Assembly (NCBI RefSeq): GCF_008370255.1
Contig: NZ_SEUI01000008.1
Location: forward strand, 1-62,560
Length of the DNA: 62,560 nucleotides
Direction: 5' to 3'
Origin: Pseudoalteromonas sp. FUC4
GTDB lineage: Bacteria; Pseudomonadota; Gammaproteobacteria; Enterobacterales; Alteromonadaceae
Below, in pieces: positions 56,180-62,560 of the stretch. Position numbers and translations under genes: made by a program. The notes beneath the pieces were generated by a model. It saw only the letters and a list, made by a program, of their open reading frames with translations. It made no database searches and was not told where the DNA came from. The number at the start of each line of letters is the position of its first letter. The first letter of the stretch is position 1.

Positions 56180-56905
56180 TTAATTGAGTTGGCTAGGGTT
56201 TAGTTTGTAACCAACACCCCAAACGGTTTCGATGATAGGCGCTTGTTGGTGTTCTTCTAGCTTGGCACGTAAGCGGTTTATGTGTGAATTAACCGTGTGC
56301 TCGTAGCCACTGTGTTGGTAACCCCATACTTTATCGAGTAACTGCTGGCGACTAAAAACATGATTAGGATGACGTGCAAAGTAAACGAGTAAATCAAATT
56401 CGGTGGCGGTAAGGTTAAGGGCTTGTTTACCTAAATACACTTGGTGCGAACTAAATTCTATATTGAGTGAGCCTATATTTAGTGTTTGTTCGCTATCAAC
56501 GGGAGAGTTGTCGTTGTTTTGGCTCGCGAGTAGTTGTGCTCTGTGGCGTAATTGGGTTTTTACTCTGGCTTGTAATTCGCGTGCAAAAAAGGGTTTACAA
56601 ATATAATCATCGGCGCCCATTTCAAGGCCAATAACTCTGTCCATATCGCTACTAAGCGCGGTGAGTAAAATTACGGAGGTAGTAGGGTAATGCTCTTTTA
56701 TTTTTCGGCATAAGCTTAAGCCATCCATTTGGGGTAAGTTTATATCGAGTAAAATAAGTCCGTAGGGATGCTTAGCTATTTTTTTTAAGGCAAGTTCTGC
56801 GCTCACAACATGATCAACATGTAAGTTAAGCGACGTTAGCTGCGTGGTAATTAACTTACCTATTTCTCTGTCATCTTCTACTACTAATATTTTTTCGTGA
56901 CGCAT
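56180..56905 (-). CDS. OmpR-family response regulator
   Basis: A 241-aa protein with a receiver domain (ILVVEDDREIGKLI, phospho-acceptor Asp in LILLDINLPQMDG, Lys in DDYICKPFFARELQ) and a C-terminal OmpR winged helix (LNLTATEFDLLVYFARHPNH, RLRAKLEEHQQAPIIETVWG). GAGGTAATAC precedes the ATG. It is the partner of the adjacent kinase. It lies 62 nt after the second spondin gene; a partial GC-rich stem with a T run in that gap may attenuate read-through. Confidence 0.95.
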   Translation of the reverse strand: MRHEKILVVEDDREIGKLITTQLTSLNLHVDHVVSAELALKKIAKHPYGLILLDINLPQMDGLSLCRKIKEHYPTTSVILLTALSSDMDRVIGLEMGADDYICKPFFARELQARVKTQLRHRAQLLASQNNDNSPVDSEQTLNIGSLNIEFSSHQVYLGKQALNLTATEFDLLVYFARHPNHVFSRQQLLDKVWGYQHSGYEHTVNSHINRLRAKLEEHQQAPIIETVWGVGYKLNPSQLN

Positions 56906-56917
56906 GTATTACCTCGT

Positions 56918-56943
56918 AAAAAGGGGGGCATCCGTGCTCCCTT
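56918..56943 (-). terminator. Possible attenuator between spondin and response-regulator genes
   Basis: Minus strand: GGGAGCA-CGGA-TGCCCCCC then TTTTT. The stem is imperfect. It would allow unequal expression of the spondin genes and the two-component system. Confidence 0.45.
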
Positions 56944-56967
56944 ACTTCCCCATTACAAGCTGGAACG

Positions 56968-57711
56968 TTACTGCGTGCGCGTAATTACTATTTTCGATAC
57001 TGGGTTATCAAACTTATGTTCAACACCAAGTGCTGATGTAGATAATCCATCTTGATTTGAAACAATGCCCGGATGCATTGTTATTATATCGGCTGTATCG
57101 TCACGTATTTCGTTAAACCCTTCACCGCTAGCGGCAGGACCTGGCACAGTTTCAGCTGTTTCTGTATTTGCTTCCGTACCCGCATCATAAGCAGTCGTAG
57201 TGCGTGATAACGAACCGCCAACTTCTAATGTTGATACATCTAAAGAACTAAGACCGGTAAAAGCATCATTTGTATTCCCAAGCATGGCAGCAAATGACAA
57301 ATTAAGCGTTTCTTGCTCTTCAACAGTAATGATTACTGTGGTGGTTTCGCCAGGGGCAATAGCGCCTTCAGCTGAAACTGCAGCAAGTGCATTCTCGTAG
57401 CTGAGGTATTCTTCATTTGCGCCGCTTTCTGCAAGCATTTCTAAACCAACAGAAGCGGTTGTACCGAATGTCCAAGGTGCTTCATCTTCAAAAGCAATGA
57501 CAGAGAGTGGTGATAAAGGCTGCCCTGCAGTTAAGTTACTAAAAGTAATAGTAAACTCACTGATCACAGGTTCTACAACAATTGGCTCAACAACGACCGG
57601 TTCTTCTATTATTGGATCGTCATTATCGTTATCGCTACACGCTGCAAGTGTGGTTGCAAGTGCAAGCACTAGTAGACTTTTTTTAAGGTTGTTAGCAGAT
57701 GACATAATCAT
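56968..57711 (-). CDS. Spondin-domain lipoprotein
   Basis: A 247-aa lipoprotein; lipobox LAAC (Cys24) after MSSANNLKKSLLVLALATT. An acidic valine-rich linker (EEPVVVEPIVVEPVISE) leads to a spondin_N-type domain (FTITFSNLTAGQPLSPLSVI, TTASVGLEMLAESGANEEYL, GNTNDAFTGLSSLDV, AYDAGTEANTE). In animals this domain binds extracellular matrix; bacterial versions are uncharacterised. It is four nucleotides downstream of a paralogue without lipobox, and precedes a two-component system. Confidence 0.85.
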   Translation of the reverse strand: MIMSSANNLKKSLLVLALATTLAACSDNDNDDPIIEEPVVVEPIVVEPVISEFTITFSNLTAGQPLSPLSVIAFEDEAPWTFGTTASVGLEMLAESGANEEYLSYENALAAVSAEGAIAPGETTTVIITVEEQETLNLSFAAMLGNTNDAFTGLSSLDVSTLEVGGSLSRTTTAYDAGTEANTETAETVPGPAASGEGFNEIRDDTADIITMHPGIVSNQDGLSTSALGVEHKFDNPVSKIVITRTQ

Positions 57712-57715
57712 GCTC

Positions 57716-58417
57716 CTACTTAACTGTAACGGTTAATTGTGCTACTGGGTTTAACCATCTGTGTACTGTATTACTTAAATCGCTATTACCCGCTTCTAAA
57801 TCGTCATCACCTAAGCTACCCGGGTGAATATGAATGCTAGTATTTGTATCACCACTTAATACACCTGTACCGCCAGTGCCAGCGTCGCCACCTGGAGCCG
57901 CAGGAATACCTGGAGTACCTGGTGCGCCAGAGCCTTCAACTACAAGCTCATTGTTTTGTTCTGTGCCTGCATCGTAAGCATTTAAATTAATTGTGTAAGT
58001 ACCCGCTTCTGTTGGGATTTTCCAGCTGTTTAAGCCTACAAAGCCATCATTAGTTGGTAGCATCATTGCAGTTAAAGATAGGTACTCATTACCGTCAGTC
58101 GTGCTCAGTGTTGCCGTTGTAGATGCGGCTGGTGCAAGTAAACCTTCAGCTGGATTTGCAGCCATATCACTGCCCGCTGCAGTTGCTTGTGCAACTAGCT
58201 CTGCAATATTGCCGCCTTCAGCCATTGTTTGTAGTGCTGTAGATGCCTCTGTTGCGACTTCAAATAGTGTGTCTTCGCTGTTGTGTGCTGTAATTAACAG
58301 TGGAGTAAAGTGAATACCTTTGGTTAGGTTAGTAACTTTTAGGTCTAATTCTGCGGCCATAGTCGATTGGCTAGCTGCCGCTAAAAGAATTGCGATTGTT
58401 AATGTAGAAGTTTTCAT
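57716..58417 (-). CDS. Spondin-domain periplasmic/secreted protein with collagen-like segment
   Basis: 233 aa from the ATG preceded by CAGGAAATAATA; an upstream in-frame ATG would bury the signal peptide (MKTSTLTIAILLAAASQSTM). The spondin_N-type domain runs LDLKVTNLTKGIHFTPLLIT, PTNDGFVGLNSWKIP, NAYDAGTEQNNE. Before the last strands is a Gly/Pro-rich collagen-like stretch (GAPGTPGIPAAPGGDAGTGG). Members are thought to bind ligands outside the cell, but no bacterial function is established. First of four genes with a lipoprotein paralogue and a two-component system. Confidence 0.85.
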   Translation of the reverse strand: MKTSTLTIAILLAAASQSTMAAELDLKVTNLTKGIHFTPLLITAHNSEDTLFEVATEASTALQTMAEGGNIAELVAQATAAGSDMAANPAEGLLAPAASTTATLSTTDGNEYLSLTAMMLPTNDGFVGLNSWKIPTEAGTYTINLNAYDAGTEQNNELVVEGSGAPGTPGIPAAPGGDAGTGGTGVLSGDTNTSIHIHPGSLGDDDLEAGNSDLSNTVHRWLNPVAQLTVTVK

Positions 58418-58602
58418 TATTATTTCCTGTAAGTGATGATTCGAGTTAAGTATTGAATAATCGTCTCCAGAAACTCTCACAAACTTATCACTTTTTTATC
58501 ACAAAATTTCACGCTGTGATTTTTAAACATAAATACGTTGGTTGATTTGTAGACATTTGTTTAGTTAAGAGGCAACATACATAAAACAAAAAGGAGAGTG
58601 TT

Positions 58603-58968
58603 ATGGAAGAAAATCAACAGGTTGAACCAGTTAATAAAGATGACCGTATGTGGGCTATGTTATGCCATTTGAGTGCGCTTGCCGGATTTATTGTGCCGTT
58701 TGGCTCAATAATTGGGCCATTAATTGTGTGGTTAATTAAAAGAGATGAAATGCCTATTGTTGACGTGCACGGTAAAAAGGCGCTTAACTTTCAAATAACG
58801 ATGGCAATTGCATATGTAGTTTGTTTTTTACTGATGTTTGTAGCAGTAGGCTTAATATTACTACCTATAGTGGCAATTTTTGGGTTTGTAATGGTTGTAA
58901 TGGCAAGTATTAAAGCTAACGAAGGTAAAGAGTTTAATTACCCGTTTAGTTTAAATTTGATAAAATAA
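58603..58968 (+). CDS. DUF4870 membrane protein (Tic20-like)
   Basis: A 121-aa protein with the DUF4870 pattern: DDRMWAMLCHLSALAGFIVP, IGPLIVWLIKRDEMPIVDVH, KKALNFQITMAIAYVVCFLL. Three to four helices. The family is related to Tic20 and its function is unknown. AAGGAGAGTGTT gives a strong ribosome-binding site. It is divergent from the spondin genes and single. Confidence 0.9.
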   Translation: MEENQQVEPVNKDDRMWAMLCHLSALAGFIVPFGSIIGPLIVWLIKRDEMPIVDVHGKKALNFQITMAIAYVVCFLLMFVAVGLILLPIVAIFGFVMVVMASIKANEGKEFNYPFSLNLIK

Positions 58969-58982
58969 AACCTCAGTTATTT

Positions 58983-59151
58983 TTATACCAATTGCATTAA
59001 ATTAGTGATCTATTATAGCGATAAGAAAATAGCTCAATAACAAGGCTAAAATTATGATACATAGTGGTTCTATATAAATAATTTTTAACGTCGTTAGTGA
59101 GTTATTTAATACGCTAGAATGATCATGTTTTTAATAAAATTGGTATTATAA
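58983..59151 (+). repeat. MITE-like repeat, long copy
   Basis: A 169-bp noncoding element with terminal inverted repeats beginning TTATACCAATT and ending AATTGGTATTATAA. Its left 35 nt match the copy at 61332-61420 (reverse complement) at 34 of 35 positions, and its right 35 nt at 30 of 35. No transposase frame inside. Confidence 0.7.
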
Positions 59152-59175
59152 ACCCAGCTATAGGCTGGGTTTTTA
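59151..59175 (+). terminator. Terminator after the repeat
   Basis: AACCCAGC-TATAG-GCTGGGTTTTTA. It directly abuts the repeat and would terminate transcription from the DUF4870 gene. Confidence 0.75.
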
Positions 59176-59195
59176 CGTTTAGCCATAAGGGCATT

Positions 59196-59633
59196 ATGCT
59201 TTATCTCACGTTATTTATTAGCGCATTTATATCTGCGACATTATTGCCTAGCTCTTCTGAGGTGATTATGGTGGGGATGATTACTCAAGATAAAGTTAAT
59301 TTATGGCTTATGTGGTGCGTAGCAACGCTTGGAAATGTATTGGGAAGCTGCGTTAATTACTGGTTAGGCACGCAGGTACTGCGTTTTAAAGATAAAAAAT
59401 GGTTTCCTGTATCGCAAAAAGGGCTTGATAGCGCACAAAAGCAATTTAATAAATATGGAGTGTATAGTTTGTTATTTGCTTGGTTACCGGTTGTGGGGGA
59501 CCCATTAACGGTGATTGGAGGTATATTTAAAGTACGATTTAGTACCTTTTTACTGTTAGTAACACTAGGCAAAGGCGCTCGCTATTTAGCGGTTATCGCC
59601 CTTGCCGTAGGATTCGAAAGCTTTTTTAAATAA
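59196..59633 (+). CDS. YqaA/DedA-like VTT-domain membrane protein
   Basis: A 145-aa protein with four to five helices and the VTT/SNARE-associated pattern: FISATLLPSSSEVIMVGMIT, LGNVLGSCVNYWLGTQVLRF, WLPVVGDPLTVIGGIFKV. Length and lack of the long DedA N-terminus fit the YqaA group. DedA relatives are linked to undecaprenyl or phospholipid flipping. AAGGG lies 4 nt before the ATG. Convergent with folX. Confidence 0.88.
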   Translation: MLYLTLFISAFISATLLPSSSEVIMVGMITQDKVNLWLMWCVATLGNVLGSCVNYWLGTQVLRFKDKKWFPVSQKGLDSAQKQFNKYGVYSLLFAWLPVVGDPLTVIGGIFKVRFSTFLLLVTLGKGARYLAVIALAVGFESFFK

Positions 59634-59645
59634 GTTTTTAAGACC

Positions 59646-60002
59646 TTATTTAGCCCAATCAAGCGTTAACGACACTGAGTCGGCAAAACGCAGTGCATGT
59701 GGTTTATCAACACGTGCTTTAGCGTAATGAACGCTTGGGTGCGCGTGACAAACGGCAAGAATTTCAGCCACTAATTTTTCGAGCAGTAAAAAATGCCCTT
59801 GCTCTACTAAGCTAATAACTTCTTTGGTGATCACTTTATAATTAAGTGCTTGGTCAACTTCATCCGTTTTACACGCGTCATCAGCAGGGTAGTGAATCTC
59901 TAGATTGATCACTACATCTTGCTTTTTTTCACGCTCATCGGGGTTAAAGCCAATAAACGTACGCAGGCGTAAATTAGTAACGTTAATAATTGCATTAGCC
60001 AT
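59646..60002 (-). CDS. folX: Dihydroneopterin triphosphate 2'-epimerase
   Basis: A 118-aa protein closer to E. coli FolX than FolB: NLRLRTFIGFNPDEREKKQD, VVINLEIHYPADDACK, LLEKLVAEILAV, KPHALRFADSVSLTL. FolX epimerises dihydroneopterin triphosphate to dihydromonapterin triphosphate. It follows folE by 4 nt and folM is upstream, the set that makes tetrahydromonapterin. Last gene of the operon. Confidence 0.88.
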   Translation of the reverse strand: MANAIINVTNLRLRTFIGFNPDEREKKQDVVINLEIHYPADDACKTDEVDQALNYKVITKEVISLVEQGHFLLLEKLVAEILAVCHAHPSVHYAKARVDKPHALRFADSVSLTLDWAK

Positions 60003-60006
60003 AGGG

Positions 60007-60561
60007 TTAACCTTTTATAAGCTGCAAAAATTCGTTACGTGTTTTAGGATCGCTTCTAAAGTTACCTAACATTACTGATGTACGCATGCTTGAATTTTGC
60101 TTTTCTACACCGCGCATCATCATACACATGTGTTTTGCCTCAACAATAACGCCTACGCCCTTAGCGCCAGTCACTTCTTCAACTGCTTTAGCGATTTGAT
60201 GCGTTAACTGTTCTTGAATTTGAAAACGGCGTGAAAACATATCAACAATACGTGCAAATTTAGATAAGCCTAATACTTTACCGTTTGGTATATAAGCAAT
60301 ATGGCAACGACCAATAAAAGGCAGTAAATGATGCTCACACATAGAGTAGAGCTCTATGTCTTGCACTAACACCATATCGTCGGCGTCAGATGTAAATACT
60401 GCTTTATTAGTTATTTCATCAAGCGTTTGACGATACCCTTGCGTTAAATATTCCATTGCTTTTGCAGCACGTTTTGGCGTATCAAGTAAGCCTTCGCGGT
60501 TAGCATCTTCGCCTACAGCGGTGATGATTTTTTCATAACTTTCTTTTAATTCATTGTGCAT
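60007..60561 (-). CDS. folE: GTP cyclohydrolase I
   Basis: A 184-aa enzyme converting GTP to dihydroneopterin triphosphate. Zn ligands and active site are visible: [60 protein letters not shown]. It is between folM (22 nt) and folX (4 nt), so its product feeds both folate and monapterin branches. Confidence 0.96.
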   Translation of the reverse strand: MHNELKESYEKIITAVGEDANREGLLDTPKRAAKAMEYLTQGYRQTLDEITNKAVFTSDADDMVLVQDIELYSMCEHHLLPFIGRCHIAYIPNGKVLGLSKFARIVDMFSRRFQIQEQLTHQIAKAVEEVTGAKGVGVIVEAKHMCMMMRGVEKQNSSMRTSVMLGNFRSDPKTRNEFLQLIKG

Positions 60562-60583
60562 AAATATCTCAGTTTATTTATAT

Positions 60584-61303
60584 TTACTTTAAATGACGAC
60601 CACCATCAATAGGCAAAGAGCGCCCTGTGATGTAGTGGCTTTGTAATAGTAAATCAATGCTATTGATAATTTCTTGGCATCCGGGTTCAATGCCCATTAA
60701 TGATTTTTTAAGGGTCTTTGCTCGATATTGCTCATCGTCATGTTCATTAAAAATAATGAGCGATGGAGCAACCGAGTTCACTTTTATATTTGGCGCATAT
60801 TTAGCGCTAAACGATTTAGTTAGGTTGTCGAGTGCTGCTTTACTTGCTGCATAAGCTAAGTGTTTAGGGCTGCCTGTTTCAACTACATAATCAGTAAGAT
60901 GTATTATATCGGCAGGTACTTTTTCATTTTGCTGATAGTTTAAAAGCAGCTCTGCGCACATTAAATTAATTAAATACGGTGTTTTGGCATGTATACGCAT
61001 CATATTATCAAACAGTGCTGCAAAGTCAGGGTTGTTAGCTTCGCAGTCCCAGCTTGATGCATTGTGAACAACAGCGCGCAGCGATGTTGTATGCTCTTTA
61101 AGCGTATTTATAAATGCACTAATACCGTCATCGTTACTAAAATCGGCATAAATACATACCGCGCCTTGTTGCTCTAATTTATCAACAGCGGCGTGACGAG
61201 TACGATACGTGATAATAATGCTCTGCCCTTGGGCTATATAATGCTGAGCGAGTGCTAAACCAATACGTTGGCCTGCGCCGGTAATTAAAATGGGCGATGT
61301 CAT
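60584..61303 (-). CDS. folM: Dihydromonapterin reductase
   Basis: A 239-aa short-chain dehydrogenase with the NADP motif ITGAGQRIGLALAQHY, catalytic YAASKAALDNLTKSF and the FolM-type ending GRSLPIDGGRHLK. It also has LIIFNEHDDEQYRAKTLKKS, close to E. coli FolM (SLILFNEHDDAEYR). It reduces dihydromonapterin to tetrahydromonapterin. First gene of the fol operon. Confidence 0.93.
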   Translation of the reverse strand: MTSPILITGAGQRIGLALAQHYIAQGQSIIITYRTRHAAVDKLEQQGAVCIYADFSNDDGISAFINTLKEHTTSLRAVVHNASSWDCEANNPDFAALFDNMMRIHAKTPYLINLMCAELLLNYQQNEKVPADIIHLTDYVVETGSPKHLAYAASKAALDNLTKSFSAKYAPNIKVNSVAPSLIIFNEHDDEQYRAKTLKKSLMGIEPGCQEIINSIDLLLQSHYITGRSLPIDGGRHLK

Positions 61304-61331
61304 ATAAGGCAGTGTTCTCTTTGGCGGGTAG

Positions 61332-61420
61332 TTATACCAATATTATTAAAAATATCATCGTTCTATCGCTATTTCATAGGGCTATAATAGCTCACTAATT
61401 TAATGCAATTGGTATTATAA
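61332..61420 (-). repeat. MITE-like repeat, short copy
   Basis: An 89-bp inverted copy of the element at 58983-59151 with about 80 bp missing from the middle. Ends TTATACCAAT and AATTGGTATTATAA. It lies upstream of folM. Confidence 0.7.
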
Positions 61421-61473
61421 AAATTCAAAGCGTTAATTTATTAAAATATACGCAGCTTCTTAATCTGTCGATC

Positions 61474-61514
61474 AAAAAAGCAATTAATCCTCAAAGGCAT
61501 TAATTGCTTTATTT
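61474..61514 (-). terminator. nadE terminator
   Basis: AAAGCAATTAAT and ATTAATTGCTTT pair around a 10-nt loop, with A and T tails, just past the nadE stop. Confidence 0.85.
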
Positions 61515-61527
61515 TAGCTACTAAACC

Positions 61528-62358
61528 TTAATCGTAAATTGTCGGAATTGGTTGGCGCTTATGTTGTGTACGCGTGTAAATGCTTACAAGCTTTTGTTCA
61601 ACATCATTAGACACTGGTTTACCTTCTAAAAAGTCATCAATTTGCTCATAGCTCAAACCAAGCGCTTCTTCATCTGTTAAACCTGGGCGGTCACTTTCTA
61701 AATCAGCTGTAGGTGCTTTATCTACCAATAAAGCTGGCGCACCTAGTGCAGTAGCAAGTGCACGAACTTGGCGTTTTGATAAACCAAACAGAGGAGCTAA
61801 ATCGCACGCGCCGTCACCAAATTTAGTATAGAAACCAGTAATATTTTCAGCACTATGATCGGTACCCACTACTAAGCCTTGGCAAAAACCTGCAATTTCG
61901 TACTGAGCAACCATACGTTGACGCGCTTTAACATTACCTTTAATAAAATCTATTTGGGCTTGCTCAGGCAGTGCTTCACCACAGCCAACTACGGCAGCTA
62001 TTGCTTGCTCATGCAATGCATCAGCCGCAGGTTGTATGTTTACGGTCATACGTTTACTTGGTTGAATAAAATCAACCGCCATTTGTGCTTCATCTTCGTC
62101 AGCTTGTACACCATAAGGTAGACGTACAGCAATAAACTGATACTTGTTAGTATCGTGTTCTTTATTTAGCTCGTTTACAGCAAGTTGACATAAGCGGCCG
62201 CAGGTTGATGAATCAACACCACCGCTAATACCCAGTACTAATGAGCGGGAGTGAGCTGCTACCAAACGTGTTTTAATAAAATTAACTCGGCGAGTTATCT
62301 CAGCATTTACATCAATCGTTGGCTGAACCTTCATTTCAGCCATAATTTCGGCGCGCAT
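61528..62358 (-). CDS. nadE: NH3-dependent NAD+ synthetase
   Basis: A 276-aa enzyme that amidates nicotinic acid adenine dinucleotide to NAD+ with ammonia and ATP. The PP-loop [40 protein letters not shown] and [16 protein letters not shown] are conserved; [20 protein letters not shown] follows. Length matches E. coli NadE (275). AAGGAG lies six bases before the ATG. There is no glutaminase domain. Confidence 0.97.
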   Translation of the reverse strand: MRAEIMAEMKVQPTIDVNAEITRRVNFIKTRLVAAHSRSLVLGISGGVDSSTCGRLCQLAVNELNKEHDTNKYQFIAVRLPYGVQADEDEAQMAVDFIQPSKRMTVNIQPAADALHEQAIAAVVGCGEALPEQAQIDFIKGNVKARQRMVAQYEIAGFCQGLVVGTDHSAENITGFYTKFGDGACDLAPLFGLSKRQVRALATALGAPALLVDKAPTADLESDRPGLTDEEALGLSYEQIDDFLEGKPVSNDVEQKLVSIYTRTQHKRQPIPTIYD

Positions 62359-62426
62359 TGCCAGCTCCTTATAAAATTTAATATGTGATACGCAATAAAC
62401 TTATTATGTGATTTAGTTTTAGTTAA

Positions 62427-62560
62427 TTAAAGTTTTAAATGAGCTTTTATTTGGCGAAGCTCTGCTTTTAATTTTTCTACTTCTTCAAGTAAATCGCTTA
62501 ATTCTTTGTCTTTAATTACTTCGCTTGGTAGCGCAACAAAGGCATCGGCGGGATTATTTT
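62427..62560 (-). CDS. C-terminal part of a coiled-coil protein (cut by window end)
   Basis: The minus-strand frame is open to the window edge and reads NNPADAFVALPSEVIKDKEL, then a heptad-like helix LLEEVEKLKAELRQIKAHLK ending just before the stop. It is a charged coiled coil at the C-terminus. The family cannot be told from 43 residues. Confidence 0.6.
   Translation of the reverse strand, partial: NNPADAFVALPSEVIKDKELSDLLEEVEKLKAELRQIKAHLKL

Overview
The window looks like about 62.6 kb of chromosome from a marine gammaproteobacterium of the Alteromonadales, most probably Pseudoalteromonas. This is inferred from the AT-rich codon use, the many TonB-dependent receptors and secreted peptidases, a GlyGly-CTERM protease, the small DUF3297 protein, and a 5S rRNA followed by an acetyltransferase and a DeoR-regulator/glmS pair. 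No prophage, complete insertion sequence, CRISPR array or tRNA was seen.

Layout. Positions 1-281 are the end of an rRNA operon (23S-5S spacer, 5S rRNA, terminator). Positions 386-6454 hold a sugar acetyltransferase, a DeoR regulator with glmS, an esterase-TPR protein and a DEAD-box helicase. Positions 6555-14323 hold a tricorn-like S41 peptidase and a zinc locus: a histidine-rich TonB receptor and an AztD-like lipoprotein on the minus strand, divergent from a MerC-like membrane protein, with two Zur-like boxes in the shared promoter region. Positions 14460-19404 hold a second esterase, a homocysteine methyltransferase, DUF3297, three tandem cold-shock genes, a decayed YeiH-family stub and a GntR/UTRA regulator. 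Positions 19975-23366 are two tandem alkaline phosphatases, the second a lipoprotein. After a periplasmic unknown, an unknown membrane protein and a KefB-type antiporter with a striking perfect hairpin over its ribosome-binding site, positions 27711-33636 hold a DGSG-repeat lipoprotein, a TonB receptor and a Fur-box-preceded PepSY/DUF2271/DUF4198 operon. Positions 33755-41887 hold YbaN-like, porin, MarR, mutarotase, two bPH2 membrane proteins, a second Fur-box-preceded PepSY protein and a SWEET-like PQ-loop protein. Positions 41960-48395 hold PhzF, an RND efflux pair, cytochrome c' and DUF2721. Positions 48626-58417 hold a GlyGly-CTERM subtilase, oligopeptidase B, and a histidine kinase/response regulator next to two spondin-domain proteins. 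The end holds DUF4870, a DedA-like protein, folX-folE-folM, nadE and the 3' end of a coiled-coil gene.

How it fits together. Metal handling is the main theme: one Zur-type zinc module and two Fur-type PepSY units. Phosphate scavenging (paired phosphatases), peptide scavenging (S8, S9 and S41 peptidases), envelope maintenance and pterin synthesis are the other themes. The best candidates for undescribed biology are the spondin/two-component cluster, the MerC-like protein under Zur-like boxes, the hairpin on the kefB leader, and an inverted pair of MITE-like repeats bracketing the fol genes. Several intergenic gaps contain 3' stubs of lost genes.
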